Part shown: positions 1 to 9,300 of the stretch, one piece after another
Layout of the letters: each line of letters opens with the position of its first letter
How positions within the stretch are numbered: the first letter of the stretch is position 1
Assembly: GCA_050015495.1 (NCBI GenBank)
Contig: JBEKBH010000009.1
Span: 65,572-129,571, forward strand
Reading direction: 5' to 3'
Source: Palsa-1439 sp050015495
GTDB lineage: Bacteria; Verrucomicrobiota; Verrucomicrobiia; Palsa-1439
Length of the DNA: 64,000 nt
Notes under the pieces: generated by a model
Told to the model about the DNA's origin: nothing
Database searches by the model: none
What the model saw: only the letters and a program-made list of their open reading frames with translations
Translations under genes and position numbers: made by a program

Positions 1-1
1 T

Positions 2-793
2 CGCTCGGGCCACGTCATCACGATCGAAGACCCCATCGAGTTCGTGTACACCAACAAGAAGTGTATTATCAATCAGCGCGAGGTCTACTCGCACACCGAT
101 AGCTTCAAACGCGCGTTGCGGGCGGCGTTGCGCGAAGACCCCGACATCGTCCTCGTCGGTGAGATGCGCGACGTGGAAACCGTGCGCATCGCGCTGGAGA
201 CGGCGGAGACCGGGCACCTGGTTTTTGGAACGTTGCACACGAACAGCGCGACTTCGACGGTGGACCGTCTGATCAATCAATTTCCGGCCGACGAACAGTC
301 GCAGGTTCGCTGCGGTCTCGCGGAGAGCCTGAAGGGGGTTGTCTCCCAGGCCTTGTGCAAGAGGAAGGACGGCAAGGGTCGCGTTGCCGCGCTGGAGATC
401 CTGATGGGCAGCTACGCCCTCAGCGCCAATATCCGCGAAGGCAAGCTGCAGCAGATCCCCAATTCCATCCAAATGGGCCGTAAAGAAGGCATGTGTTCGC
501 TGAACGATTCGCTGCTGGATTTGCTGGCAAAGGACATCATCGAACCCGGCGAGGCCTACCAAAAAGCCTCCGCCAAGGAAGAGATTTTGAAGCGCATGGG
601 CGGTCTGCCGACCTGCCGTTCGCCCCGGGGCGCGCCATGGACGGAAGACGAATTGCTCGCCGCCGCCGAACATCCGGGGGCCTCCGGCCCTGCCGATGGA
701 AACGGAAGCGGAGCGAATCGGTTGCCCGAACCACCAGCCATTCGTCATGGCGGGATTCACGAATTCGAATCCGAGCCGGTCGTTTCGCGGTAG
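2..793 (+). CDS. pilT: PilT-type pilus retraction ATPase (C-terminal part)
   Basis: Partial gene entering from the left edge; the N-terminal domain and Walker A lie outside. The visible part has the secretion-ATPase core in order: ITIEDPIEF, the Asp box around REDPDIVLVGEMRD, and the His box GHLVFGTLHTNSA. The family powers type IV pilus retraction as a cytoplasmic hexamer. After the point where PilT proteins usually end (KEEILKRMGG) there is an extra tail of about 60 residues rich in Pro, Gly and Ala, of unknown role. The assignment to PilT rather than PilB rests on the absence of the PilB zinc-binding cysteines in the visible region. It converges on the antiporter gene with a 28-base gap. 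Confidence 0.85.
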   Translation, partial: RSGHVITIEDPIEFVYTNKKCIINQREVYSHTDSFKRALRAALREDPDIVLVGEMRDVETVRIALETAETGHLVFGTLHTNSATSTVDRLINQFPADEQSQVRCGLAESLKGVVSQALCKRKDGKGRVAALEILMGSYALSANIREGKLQQIPNSIQMGRKEGMCSLNDSLLDLLAKDIIEPGEAYQKASAKEEILKRMGGLPTCRSPRGAPWTEDELLAAAEHPGASGPADGNGSGANRLPEPPAIRHGGIHEFESEPVVSR

Positions 794-821
794 TCGCGGA
801 GACCGTCTCGACGGCGGTTCC

Positions 822-2330
822 TCAGCGCAGGAACAACCACGACACGAGCGCGAACAACGGCAAGAGGATCGGCACGGCGTATTTCAGGACGTACCCGAAG
901 AAACTCGGGCATTTTACCCCGCTGGATTCCGCGATGCTTTTGACCATGAAGTTCGGGCCGTTGCCGATGTAGGTGCCCGCCCCGAAAAATACCGCTCCCA
1001 GCGACACCGCAACCACGTAGCGCCACGCGTTTGGGTCGAGCTTGTGGAGGCCCAGATCGACCAATTGCTGCGGCGTGTACTGGTTGATAATGTCCGGATG
1101 CAACAGCGCCTGCATATGGATCGGGTTTTCCAATGACAGGTGCTGCAATCCAAACGCGGCGGTCAGGAAACTCAGATAGGTCGGCGCGTTGTCCAACACG
1201 CTGGACAAGCCGCCGGTTCCCCAGAAGAATTGCCTGACGGTCGTGATGCCGATGTGGCCGGCATGTTTTTCCAGCAGGTCCAGCGCGGGCACCATCGTCG
1301 CGAAGATGCCCGCAAAGAGAAACCCGACCTCGCGCATCGGGGCAAAATCGAATTCGTTTCTCTTCAATATGTCCTGGTTGGCCAGCTTGTGGGCCAGACA
1401 CGCGGTGGCGATCATCAACAGGGCGACCATCGCGGTGACGAGACTCTCGCTGGCCTTGGCCGGGCTCCAGCCCATCGCATTTCCCAGCGAGACCACCGCC
1501 GACGAATGCTCCAATCCCTCGAGCCATTCCGCCTTTTGCACGAGCACCAACCCGAGGATGACGAACAACCAGATGAAATTGCGCGAACCCTCAAATTCGA
1601 TGCGATTGCCGTCAACCGCCCCGGCGTCAGCATCAGCCTTGTGTTTGCGAAAGTTCGCCGTGTCGATAAAGAAGAACAGCGCCAGAAGCGCGCCGCTGCA
1701 CATCAGCCATGGGAGCAACACCTCCGGCAACTTCAGCAACCAGAAGAACGGGACGCCCTTCAAGTAGCCGAGGAACAACGGCGGATCGCCGATGGGCGTC
1801 AACGCGCCGCCGATGTTGCTGACAAGGAAGATGAAGAACACGACGTGATACGGGGCGACGCGGCGCTGGTTGATCCGCAGGAACGGACGAATCAGCACCA
1901 TCGAGGCGCCGGTCGTGCCGATGAGGTTTGCCAGGACCGCGCCGACGGCAAGCAGGAGGGTGTTGAGGGCCGGCGTCGAGCGGCCGGTTATCTGGATGTG
2001 GATTCCGCCGGCGATGACGAACAGCGAGCCGATCAACGCCATAAACCCGGCGTACTCGATCATACTGGTCAATATCCGCAGCGCGTTATGCAGGACCACG
2101 ACGTAGTAAAACGCGGTCACCAACCCCAACCCGATCGCCACCTTCGGGTAATGCTTCTCCCAATGATGCTTGTGGATGAAAGGCATCAGGGCGATGCAGA
2201 GCAGCAACACGACGAATGGGATTACCATCAAGGGATGAGGCTCGGGCAACGGCACACTTGATTCCGCGGCGAAAGCCGGGACCGTACCGAGGCTGGACAC
2301 GACCAGCAAACAGACAAGAATGTTCTTCAT
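822..2330 (-). CDS. NhaD/ArsB-superfamily sodium:proton antiporter or citrate transporter homologue
   Basis: About 502 residues with a signal-like N-terminus (MKNILVCLLVVSSLG...AFA) and around a dozen hydrophobic segments. The blocks SNIGGALTPIGDPPLF and SVLDNAPTYLSFL are the two inverted-repeat motifs of the ion-transporter superfamily that includes NhaD antiporters. The likely role is inner-membrane Na+/H+ exchange, but substrate cannot be fixed from sequence. ATG at 2330 is preferred over the in-frame TTG at 2342. The gene stands alone between pilT (convergent) and a downstream-reading phosphatase gene on the same strand. Confidence 0.8.
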   Translation of the reverse strand: MKNILVCLLVVSSLGTVPAFAAESSVPLPEPHPLMVIPFVVLLLCIALMPFIHKHHWEKHYPKVAIGLGLVTAFYYVVVLHNALRILTSMIEYAGFMALIGSLFVIAGGIHIQITGRSTPALNTLLLAVGAVLANLIGTTGASMVLIRPFLRINQRRVAPYHVVFFIFLVSNIGGALTPIGDPPLFLGYLKGVPFFWLLKLPEVLLPWLMCSGALLALFFFIDTANFRKHKADADAGAVDGNRIEFEGSRNFIWLFVILGLVLVQKAEWLEGLEHSSAVVSLGNAMGWSPAKASESLVTAMVALLMIATACLAHKLANQDILKRNEFDFAPMREVGFLFAGIFATMVPALDLLEKHAGHIGITTVRQFFWGTGGLSSVLDNAPTYLSFLTAAFGLQHLSLENPIHMQALLHPDIINQYTPQQLVDLGLHKLDPNAWRYVVAVSLGAVFFGAGTYIGNGPNFMVKSIAESSGVKCPSFFGYVLKYAVPILLPLFALVSWLFLR

Positions 2331-2397
2331 CGCGCGCACCAAGCGTCACCCTATTGGGACACGACTGTACCGGATGGGCCCGCAAAGGCAAAGACGT

Positions 2398-3165
2398 TTA
2401 CAGCGGTGCCAACCCGAGTTCGTCGATCGGGATTTTCCCGTTCCACATTCGCACGTCGAAGGAATGCGGCTCGGCTGCGGGCCGGCTGAGCACGCGGCCG
2501 CCAGCGTTTTCGAGGATGAGCTGGCCCGCGGCGATGTCCCAAAGCCGGATGCTGTACTCGATGTAGGCATCGAACCGCCCGGATGCCACGTACACCGTGT
2601 CCAGCGCCGCGGAACCGGTCAGTCGCAGCTTGCGCACCTGGTAAATTATTCGGCTGAAATCCTCGACGCTGCGGTTCATCGCGTCGAGTGTTTTGAAGAA
2701 GCCGATTGTCACGATCGCTTCCGAGAGTTGGGTGCGGTTGCTGACGTGGATGGGCCGGCCTTGCAACATCGACGCCTCGCCCTTCTCGGTTACGAACAGT
2801 TCATCCAGTTCGGGATTGAGAACCACGCCCAGGACTGTTTCCCATTGGTCGGGGCCGCGCCGTTCCTGGGCCGCAATGGACACCGCATAATGCGGGATGC
2901 CGTAAAAATAATTCACCGTCCCATCGAGCGGGTCGACGACCCAGCGGACGTCGGATTGGGGGTCACCCGCCGAGGATTCCTCGCCGAGGATGCAGTGGTC
3001 GGGATAATCCGCCAGAATGATCCGGGCAATGAGCTGCTGCGACAGCACGTCGATTTCGAGTTTGATATCGTGGTGCGTGGCCTGGTTGACGTTCAGCGTC
3101 GACCCGAAATTCTTTCTCAGGAGCTTCGCGGCTTCGCTGGCCGCTTCGATGGCGGTTTCCAACAT
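2398..3165 (-). CDS. Inositol monophosphatase family protein (SuhB/CysQ-like)
   Basis: About 255 residues. The metal-binding motifs of the family are all present: GEES near residue 80, DPLDGTVNY near residue 100, and the C-terminal WDIAAGQLILENAGG. These bind Mg2+ and hydrolyse phosphate monoesters such as inositol-1-phosphate. The ATG at 3165 (MLETAIEAA) fits the family start; an ATG at 3195 would add ten residues. Could be SuhB-like or a sugar phosphatase; the subfamily is not resolved. Same strand as the antiporter and the uracil-DNA glycosylase gene, but spacings of 60 to 70 bases give no firm evidence for one operon. Confidence 0.85.
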   Translation of the reverse strand: MLETAIEAASEAAKLLRKNFGSTLNVNQATHHDIKLEIDVLSQQLIARIILADYPDHCILGEESSAGDPQSDVRWVVDPLDGTVNYFYGIPHYAVSIAAQERRGPDQWETVLGVVLNPELDELFVTEKGEASMLQGRPIHVSNRTQLSEAIVTIGFFKTLDAMNRSVEDFSRIIYQVRKLRLTGSAALDTVYVASGRFDAYIEYSIRLWDIAAGQLILENAGGRVLSRPAAEPHSFDVRMWNGKIPIDELGLAPL

Positions 3166-3229
3166 GGTGAGCGGAGTGTACGGCAAGCGCGGCATCGTGG
3201 GCAAGTATTGCGCTGGTCGGCGCTCAACT

Positions 3230-3871
3230 TCACGGCATCCAGCCGTGTTCCTGGAGGAAGGCGCGGAGTTTTTTGACGTGTTCCCACATGACGGCTTTCT
3301 TGGTCGGGTCGCGGAGGAGGAAGGCGGGATGGTAGAGGACCATGAAATGGAGGTCGGGATAATCCGGCGCGGTGAAGAGTTTGCCGGCCTCCTTTTCCAT
3401 CGAGAATTCGTCGCCGCGATCTTTCACGAGGTATTTTAACGCGACCGCGCCGAGCAGGAGGACCACTTTCGGTCGCATCAACTCGATCTGGCGGCGCAGG
3501 TATGGGAAGCAGGCCTCGACTTCCTGCGAACTGGGCGCGCGATCAATCTCGGCTTTGCATTTGACGACGTTGACGATGAGCAGGTCGCGATTGGTATCAA
3601 GCCCGATGCTGGCCATGATCTTGTCGAGCAACTCACCCGAGCGCCCGACGAATGCCTGTCCCTTGACGTCCTCGTTGTCGCCGGGGCGTTCGCTGACGAT
3701 GAGGAGTTTCGAGTCGGGATTGCCGCGGTCGATGACGATGTGGTTGCGGGCTTTGCCGCGCGGACATTTCTGGCAGTTGTAGGCATTCAGGCGGCTGCGG
3801 AGTTCGACGTAGCTCGTAGCCGCCAGCACGTCGTTGTACGCGGAGTCGAACAGATCAAATTCGACGGGCAC
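3230..3871 (-). CDS. Uracil-DNA glycosylase, family 4 (Fe-S type)
   Basis: Removes uracil from DNA in base-excision repair. Four cysteines place the [4Fe-4S] cluster: CQKC near the N-terminus, the C of NVVKC and the C of EVEAC. Motif A reads SERPGDNED followed by GQAFVGRSG, and motif B reads HPAFLLRDP. The first residue of motif A is Ser where family 4 normally has Gly (GE.PG). The basic loop after NVVKC (KAEIDRAPSSQE) differs from the usual RPPGNRDP. A GTG at 3871 gives 213 residues; a GTG at 3934 would add 21 Cys-rich residues that look non-conserved. No obvious operon partner. Confidence 0.85.
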   Translation of the reverse strand: MPVEFDLFDSAYNDVLAATSYVELRSRLNAYNCQKCPRGKARNHIVIDRGNPDSKLLIVSERPGDNEDVKGQAFVGRSGELLDKIMASIGLDTNRDLLIVNVVKCKAEIDRAPSSQEVEACFPYLRRQIELMRPKVVLLLGAVALKYLVKDRGDEFSMEKEAGKLFTAPDYPDLHFMVLYHPAFLLRDPTKKAVMWEHVKKLRAFLQEHGWMP

Positions 3872-3963
3872 GGAGTGTCTTGTAGCACAAACGTCAACGC
3901 ACGCAAAGTTGCAAAGATCGCAACGGAATTGCACGGCAGCGCCGGGCCGACGGACTCCAAGGC

Positions 3964-5196
3964 CTAGGTTTTTGCGAAATTCTTCACCACGGCACCCAGC
4001 CGCGCGATGCCTGTCTCAATCTTATCCGGCGTGGCGTTTGAGAAATTCAGACGCATCGTGTTCCTGCCTTTGCCGTTCAGATGAAACTCTTCTCCGGGCA
4101 CGAAGGCGACTTTCTGCTGCAAGGCGTGAGGCAGAATGGCACCGGCGTCCATACACTCCGGCAGGGTCACCATTAGAAACATCCCACCATCGGGCCGTGT
4201 CCAGGTGACGTCTTCGGGAAAGTGCCTCGCGAGCGCGGCTAGCATGAGATCCCGGCGCTCGCCATAGTTTTGACGCAGCACCGGCAAGAACTGCTCCAGG
4301 AACCCGCGGCCGACCAGTTCGAGTGCCACGTACTGGCTTAGCGTGCTCGTGTGCAAATCCGCCGCTTGTTTCGCTTGCACCAGTTTTTCGATGACCTCCG
4401 GCGCGGCGATCACCCAGCCCACGCGCAGGCCGGGCATCAACACCTTCGAGAACGTGCCGGTATAGATGACCAATCTTTCAAATCCGGATGCCGACCCTCT
4501 CGCGCCGGCCAACGCGAGCAGGTGCGGCAGGGCATTTCCATCATAACGCAGGTCGCCGTAAGGATTGTCCTCGACCAGTGGAATACCATACTCCTGCGCC
4601 AGCGCGACCAACCGTTCCCTCCTTGCCTGCGTCAAGGTTGTGCCCTGCGGGTTCTGAAAATTAGGAACCAAATAGATCAACTTGGGATGCTGTTTGAGAA
4701 GCGGTTCCAGTTTGTCCACTTGCATGCCGTCTTTGTCCGATGGCACGGGCAGAAACTCGACACCCAAAGGCCGCCAAGCCGACAACAAAGCCAAATAGGT
4801 CGGATTCTCGACAATCACGCGGTCGCCTTCGTCGAGAAGCACGCGGCCAACCAAGTCGAGAGCCTGCTGTCCTCCACTCGTGATGAACACGTGCTCGCGT
4901 TGCACATGGAATTGTGAACGCGAGAATTGGCGGGCGATCCAATCGCGCAACCCGTGGATCCCCTCCGTCTCAGCATATTGGAGAGCTTGTCGGCCGGTGC
5001 GGTCAAGCACGGCATTCACTGCTTCTTTGACGCGGTTGACGGGAAACAGCTCAGTGGCCGGCAAGCCGCCTGCAAACGAGATGACATCCGGTCGGGACGT
5101 CACCTGGAGCAGTTCGCGGACAGCGGTCCGCCGCATCTGTTGTGTCCGCCGGGCGAAGCGATGACTCCAATCAAGTTCCCTGGAAGCGGTTATCAT
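3964..5196 (-). CDS. PLP-dependent aminotransferase, class I/II (2-aminoadipate/MocR aminotransferase type)
   Basis: About 410 residues. Shows ISFAGGLPA near the N-terminus, PNFQNPQGTTL, the VEDNPYGDLRY block and GTFSKVLMPGLRVGW, whose Lys binds pyridoxal phosphate. This is the LysN/ARO8-like branch of fold-type I aminotransferases; it lacks a GntR DNA-binding domain. The ATG at 5196 (MITASRELDW) is preferred; an upstream in-frame start at 5283 would run through the LysR operator and into the lysR start. It is divergent from a LysR gene, so it is probably the regulator's target. Substrate unknown; aromatic or 2-aminoadipate substrates are typical. Confidence 0.88.
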   Translation of the reverse strand: MITASRELDWSHRFARRTQQMRRTAVRELLQVTSRPDVISFAGGLPATELFPVNRVKEAVNAVLDRTGRQALQYAETEGIHGLRDWIARQFSRSQFHVQREHVFITSGGQQALDLVGRVLLDEGDRVIVENPTYLALLSAWRPLGVEFLPVPSDKDGMQVDKLEPLLKQHPKLIYLVPNFQNPQGTTLTQARRERLVALAQEYGIPLVEDNPYGDLRYDGNALPHLLALAGARGSASGFERLVIYTGTFSKVLMPGLRVGWVIAAPEVIEKLVQAKQAADLHTSTLSQYVALELVGRGFLEQFLPVLRQNYGERRDLMLAALARHFPEDVTWTRPDGGMFLMVTLPECMDAGAILPHALQQKVAFVPGEEFHLNGKGRNTMRLNFSNATPDKIETGIARLGAVVKNFAKT

Positions 5197-5254
5197 TTCG
5201 CGAAGAGCATGCGGTGTTTCTCTCTCCTTGCCCAATACTTCTTTGTTCCCGCCG

Positions 5255-5273
5255 TTATGCCTTTTGGGCATAA
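5255..5273. promoter_or_regulatory. LysR-type operator (T-N11-A palindrome)
   Basis: Perfect inverted repeat TTATGCC-N5-GGCATAA in the 85-base gap between the divergent aminotransferase and lysR genes. It contains the T-N11-A core of LysR recognition sites (T at 5258, A at 5270). It ends 8 bases before the lysR ATG, so it suits autoregulation and activation of the divergent gene. This position also argues against the longer start at 5228, which would put the operator inside lysR. Confidence 0.7.
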
Positions 5274-5281
5274 TGCAGCCC

Positions 5282-6160
5282 ATGGAACTACGTCATCTGC
5301 GTTACTTCATCGGCGTGGCCAGCGAACTCAGTTTCACCCGGGCAGCGCAGAAGTTGCATGTGGCGCAACCGGCTTTGAGCCGCCAGATCCGACAACTCGA
5401 AGACGAACTGGGCATCAAGCTACTCGAACGTGACAGGCGCGGGGTGCAGCTCACCGAGGCGGGCAAAGCATTTCTGGCCGAAGCGCGTACGCTGCTGAAA
5501 CAAACCGAACACGCCGTGCGCGTAGCGCAAAAGACGGGGCAGGCGGGCGGTAAGGAGTTGAACGTCGGTTACGTCTGGGGTCTCTTTCACTCGCTCGTGC
5601 CTCCCGTGCTGGCGCATTTTCGCCAATGCTCCCCGGAAACCGCGGTCCACCTTTTTGATCTGGCCCCGCTGGTGCAGGCTCAGGCCCTGATCGAGGGCCG
5701 ACTCGACGCGGGTTTCATCGGGTTTGCCCACGAAGCCGGTCGGACCGGCCTGCACAAACGTAAAGTCGGCACCTGCACATTCGTGGCTGTGGTCCCGCAA
5801 GATCATCAGGCGGCGCGAAAACCCACCATTTCTCTGGCCAGTTTGTCCGACGATTTCTTTCTGGGCATCTCCGACCAGACGTATCCAGGCGCGTCGCGGC
5901 ATGTGACCGAAGCCTGTAAACGAGCCGGGTTTCGCCCGAAGGTTCTGCAGATGGTCGAGCGCGGCTACACCATCCTGGGTCTGGTAGCAGGCAAATGCGG
6001 AGTCGCGCTCCTGCCGGAGTCGTTGAAGGCCCTGCCTCATTCTGGAATTGTCTTTCGTCCCCTGACCGAGCCACCAGTCGCCGATCTGTTTGTGTGTTGG
6101 CGCACGGGGCCCACACCATCGCCGTTGGCGAAATTCTTGACGGTACTCGAAGCTGTCTGA
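5282..6160 (+). CDS. LysR-family transcriptional regulator
   Basis: 292 residues. N-terminal winged helix-turn-helix: MELRHLRYF, ELSFTRAAQKLHVAQPALSR, then LEDELGIKLLERDRRGVQLT. The rest is the periplasmic-binding-like effector domain. The start at 5282 gives the standard LysR N-terminus and leaves the T-N11-A operator in the intergenic region. The gene is divergent from the aminotransferase, the classical arrangement for a LysR activator that controls its neighbour and itself. The closest described style is the BenM/CatM type, but the effector cannot be inferred. Confidence 0.92.
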   Translation: MELRHLRYFIGVASELSFTRAAQKLHVAQPALSRQIRQLEDELGIKLLERDRRGVQLTEAGKAFLAEARTLLKQTEHAVRVAQKTGQAGGKELNVGYVWGLFHSLVPPVLAHFRQCSPETAVHLFDLAPLVQAQALIEGRLDAGFIGFAHEAGRTGLHKRKVGTCTFVAVVPQDHQAARKPTISLASLSDDFFLGISDQTYPGASRHVTEACKRAGFRPKVLQMVERGYTILGLVAGKCGVALLPESLKALPHSGIVFRPLTEPPVADLFVCWRTGPTPSPLAKFLTVLEAV

Positions 6161-6193
6161 CGCGCCTGGCATGGCGGGGCGGCGTTCCAGCAC

Positions 6194-6278
6194 TGTCACC
6201 CTGAGCGCAGCGAAGGGTCGCAGTCTTCGGGGAAACCGCGAGAAGATCAGAGCTTCTTCGCTTTGCTCAGAATGACAA
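6194..6278. repeat. Inverted pair of CTGAGC-type dispersed repeats
   Basis: Two related arms face each other after lysR: TGTCACCCTGAGCGCAGCG at 6194 and, reversed, CGCTTTGCTCAGAATGACA at 6259-6277. This is the widespread environmental repeat TGTCA(T/C)(T/C)CTGAGC...GAAG. No gene in the 230 bases between lysR and smc apart from this pair and the hairpin at 6307. Confidence 0.6.
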
Positions 6279-6306
6279 GCGGGGGTGGCTTCATTGGCCT
6301 GGCGAC

Positions 6307-6330
6307 GGCAGGCGGAGCGCCTGCCCTACA
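6307..6330 (+). repeat. Short hairpin repeat with CTACA tail
   Basis: Perfect 8-bp stem GGCAGGCG-GAG-CGCCTGCC followed by CTACA. One of the window's REP-like hairpins that share a tail but not a stem. Lies between the convergent lysR and smc genes and could serve as a bidirectional terminator structure. Confidence 0.6.
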
Positions 6331-6392
6331 ACGTGGACGCAGGCTGAAACCCTGGTCGCCTCTGGCGCCGCCTTGGGCGGGTAAACCTGCGG

Positions 6393-9300
6393 CTACGATT
6401 TCGGCTCGGCGGGAGCCTCGCCCTCCAAGGGCTTGGGCGCGGCTTCCTCGACGGTTTGCTTGACCGACTCGGTGACCTCGGAGGCGGCGGCGATGGCGGC
6501 CTGGACTTCGGCCTTGATGTCGTCGGGTGCGGGTTGGCCGAGGGTCGGCTCGGCTTGCGACATGACGGGGGCGGTCTCGGAAACCGGCGCCATCGTTTGT
6601 TCTTTTTCCACCAACAGATCGTTGTGCAACTCTTCCTCGTGCCGGGGCAACCCGTAAGCGGCCTTGTCCGCCGCAGCCGCCGACGATTCGGGAGCGGAGG
6701 CGGAGCCGTCAATGCGTTCTTCCTGTTCCTCACGCTGCTTCTCGGTCTGTTTGCGCGCGGTCTCCTCGCGCGGGCTGAATTTCACGCTGACGACCTTCGA
6801 TACCCCGTGCTCTTCCATGGTGATGCCGTAGAGCGCGTCGGCCATGCCGATGGTGCGTTTGTTGTGCGAGACGATGACGAACTGCGATTGCTCCACGAAC
6901 CGTTGCATGATGCGGATGAACCGGTTGATGTTGGACTCGTCGAGCGGCGCGTCCAACTCGTCGAGCACGCAGAACGGCGACGGTTTGACCGCATAGATCG
7001 CGAACAACAGCGCGATGGCGGTCAATGCCCGTTCGCCGCCGCTGAGCAGGGTGATGCTCTGGAGTTGTTTGCCGGGCGGCTTGGCGACGATTTCGATGCC
7101 GCTTTCGAGCGGGTCCGTCTCGTCGAGCAGGATCAGGTTGGCTTTGCCGCCGCCAAACAGGTCGGTGTACATCATCTGGAAACTCTCGCGAATCTTCTCG
7201 AACGTCTCCTGGAACAATTGCTTTGTGGTGACGTTGATCTTCGTGATGACCTGCAGAAGCTGATCCTTGGCCCTGATCAGGTCCTCGTACTGCTGGGAGA
7301 GGAACTTGTAGCGCTCCTCCAATTCCTCGAATTCGTGGATCGCCTCGACGTTCACCGGCCCCATCGCGTCGAGCTTGGATTGCATCTCGGCGACCTGTTG
7401 CTCGATGGCGTCCCAATCGGCCGGCATCGGCACCTGTTCGGTGACGGCGGGCCCCTGGTCAGCGATGGTGATATTGATCGTGTCGCCGCGGACGTCGTCG
7501 ACATTGACCTGATACTTTTGCCAGACGCGATCTTTGAGGTTCTGGGCTTCCATCCGCTTTTGCGCGAGCTGGATTTCGAGGCCCGACTTCTGCGACTGCG
7601 CGTCGTTGGCCTGTTTGCGGATGGCGCGCAGTTCCTCCTCGGCCTGCTCGATGCCGGTGGCGACTTCGCCACGCTGGTGCTGAAGTCCGGCGATTTGCTG
7701 CTGCGATTGCTCGCGGGCAACGGCGAGTCCCGCAACCGCGGTTTCCGACTCGGCGATTTCCGTACGGAATTGCTGGATCCGGGCGGTGTACGTGGTGATT
7801 TCGCTGGCACAGGTCTGCATGCGCTCGCGCAGGTCGCGGACGCGGGCCGCAATCGGTTCCCGCTGGCTCTCGATGGCGCGGCGTTTGTGCTCGATGCCGC
7901 CGACGCTGACGCGCAGTTCGGTCAACTGCTGGGTCATCTGCTCTTTGCGGGCGAGCAAATCGTCCAGCGCATGTTGCGCGGCGCTCACCTGCTGTTGCAA
8001 TTCAGTCTGGCGGGTTTCCGATTCGCGCAAACTTTCCAAAATGGTCTCGCGGCGTTTTTTCTCCTCGGCGTCCTGTTGCTCGATGGACTGCAATTCGAAC
8101 ACAACCGTGTGAACCTTGCTTTCGAGGTCGCGGCCTTCGGTCGCCAGCGCGTTGAGTTCGCCCTCTTTCGAGGCGAGCGTGACTTCCTTGGCGTGCAGAT
8201 CGGCGCGGAGAGCCGAAAGCTCGGTTTCGAGCGCGGCCTTCTTCTGTTCCAATTCGGCCTTGGTCGATTCCTGACCGGAAACCTGGGCGGCGAGTTGAGC
8301 GACTTCCTGAGTGAGCGCGCTGATTTCGCCGATGCGGCTCTTCGAGACGGCACTGAGAATGCCGTGCTCGTCGACGAGTTCACCGCGCAGGGTAGCGACG
8401 GCCAGATGCGGGTGGTGCTGTCGCAGGGAGAGCGCGGCATCCAAGTCGCCGGCAATGACGACACCGTTCAGCAGCGAGCGGACGAGCGGCTCGAAGCGCG
8501 CGTCGCGAATCTGGACAACGGAAATGGCCGCCTTGGTGTCGGAGGGCCACGCTTCCGCGTGGCCGCTTGTTGAAATCGGCTCGGTCGCGACGGAGCGCGA
8601 CCCTCCAATCGGTTCGGGGTAAGCGACTGCGGGATTCTGCAGTCCGCTTGCGAGCAACCGGCGGGCGGCGTTGAGGTCGTCGGCCAGGATCGTGTGGATG
8701 GCGTGATTCAAGGCCGCTTCGATGGCCGCGCCGTACTGCGAGTCGACTTCGAGAATCTGGCCGAGGGTCGAGCGGCCATCGGGCGTCGCGAAGAATTGCT
8801 GGAGCACTTCGAGGCGCGCGCGCTTGCTCGAAACGTCGGATGCGGCGATGTGATGTTGTTGTGTTGCCTCGGTAAGCGATGAAGATGTTTTTTGTAATTC
8901 GAATTGCTTGACGGTCAGGGTGTTCCGAAGTGCGTGAATGGCATTACGGAGTTCGGCCAAGCCGTCGTTGTATGTCGCCAACCGCTGGTCGAGGGCGCGG
9001 CGCTGGTCTTCGAGCTGCAAGCGTTCGGTCGAGAGCCGCCCGGCGCGGACGACGTCGTATTTCTTCTTCTGGTCGAGCGCGGCGAGTTCGTTACGGCTGT
9101 GGGCAATCCCGCTCTCGAGATCGATGAGCGCGGACTTGGATTCGTTCGACGCGACGTTCTTTTGCGAGAGGTCGGCATCCAATTGTCTGCATGCCTCCTG
9201 CTGGGCGTGAAGCTTGGCCTGTTCGGTGGCGAGAAGGGAATCGATTTGCGCGAACTCGGCGTTGAGGGATGTCAGCAGTTCTTCCTGGACGCGGATTTTT

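Noticed and set aside
1140..2261. 373-codon frame opposite the antiporter
   Set aside because: Gln/Arg/Asp-rich antisense shadow of a membrane-protein gene.
6456..8573. Long open frame opposite smc (705 codons)
   Set aside because: It lies entirely antisense to smc, is Leu/Arg/Asp-rich in a way typical of GC-rich antisense frames, and has no recognisable domain.
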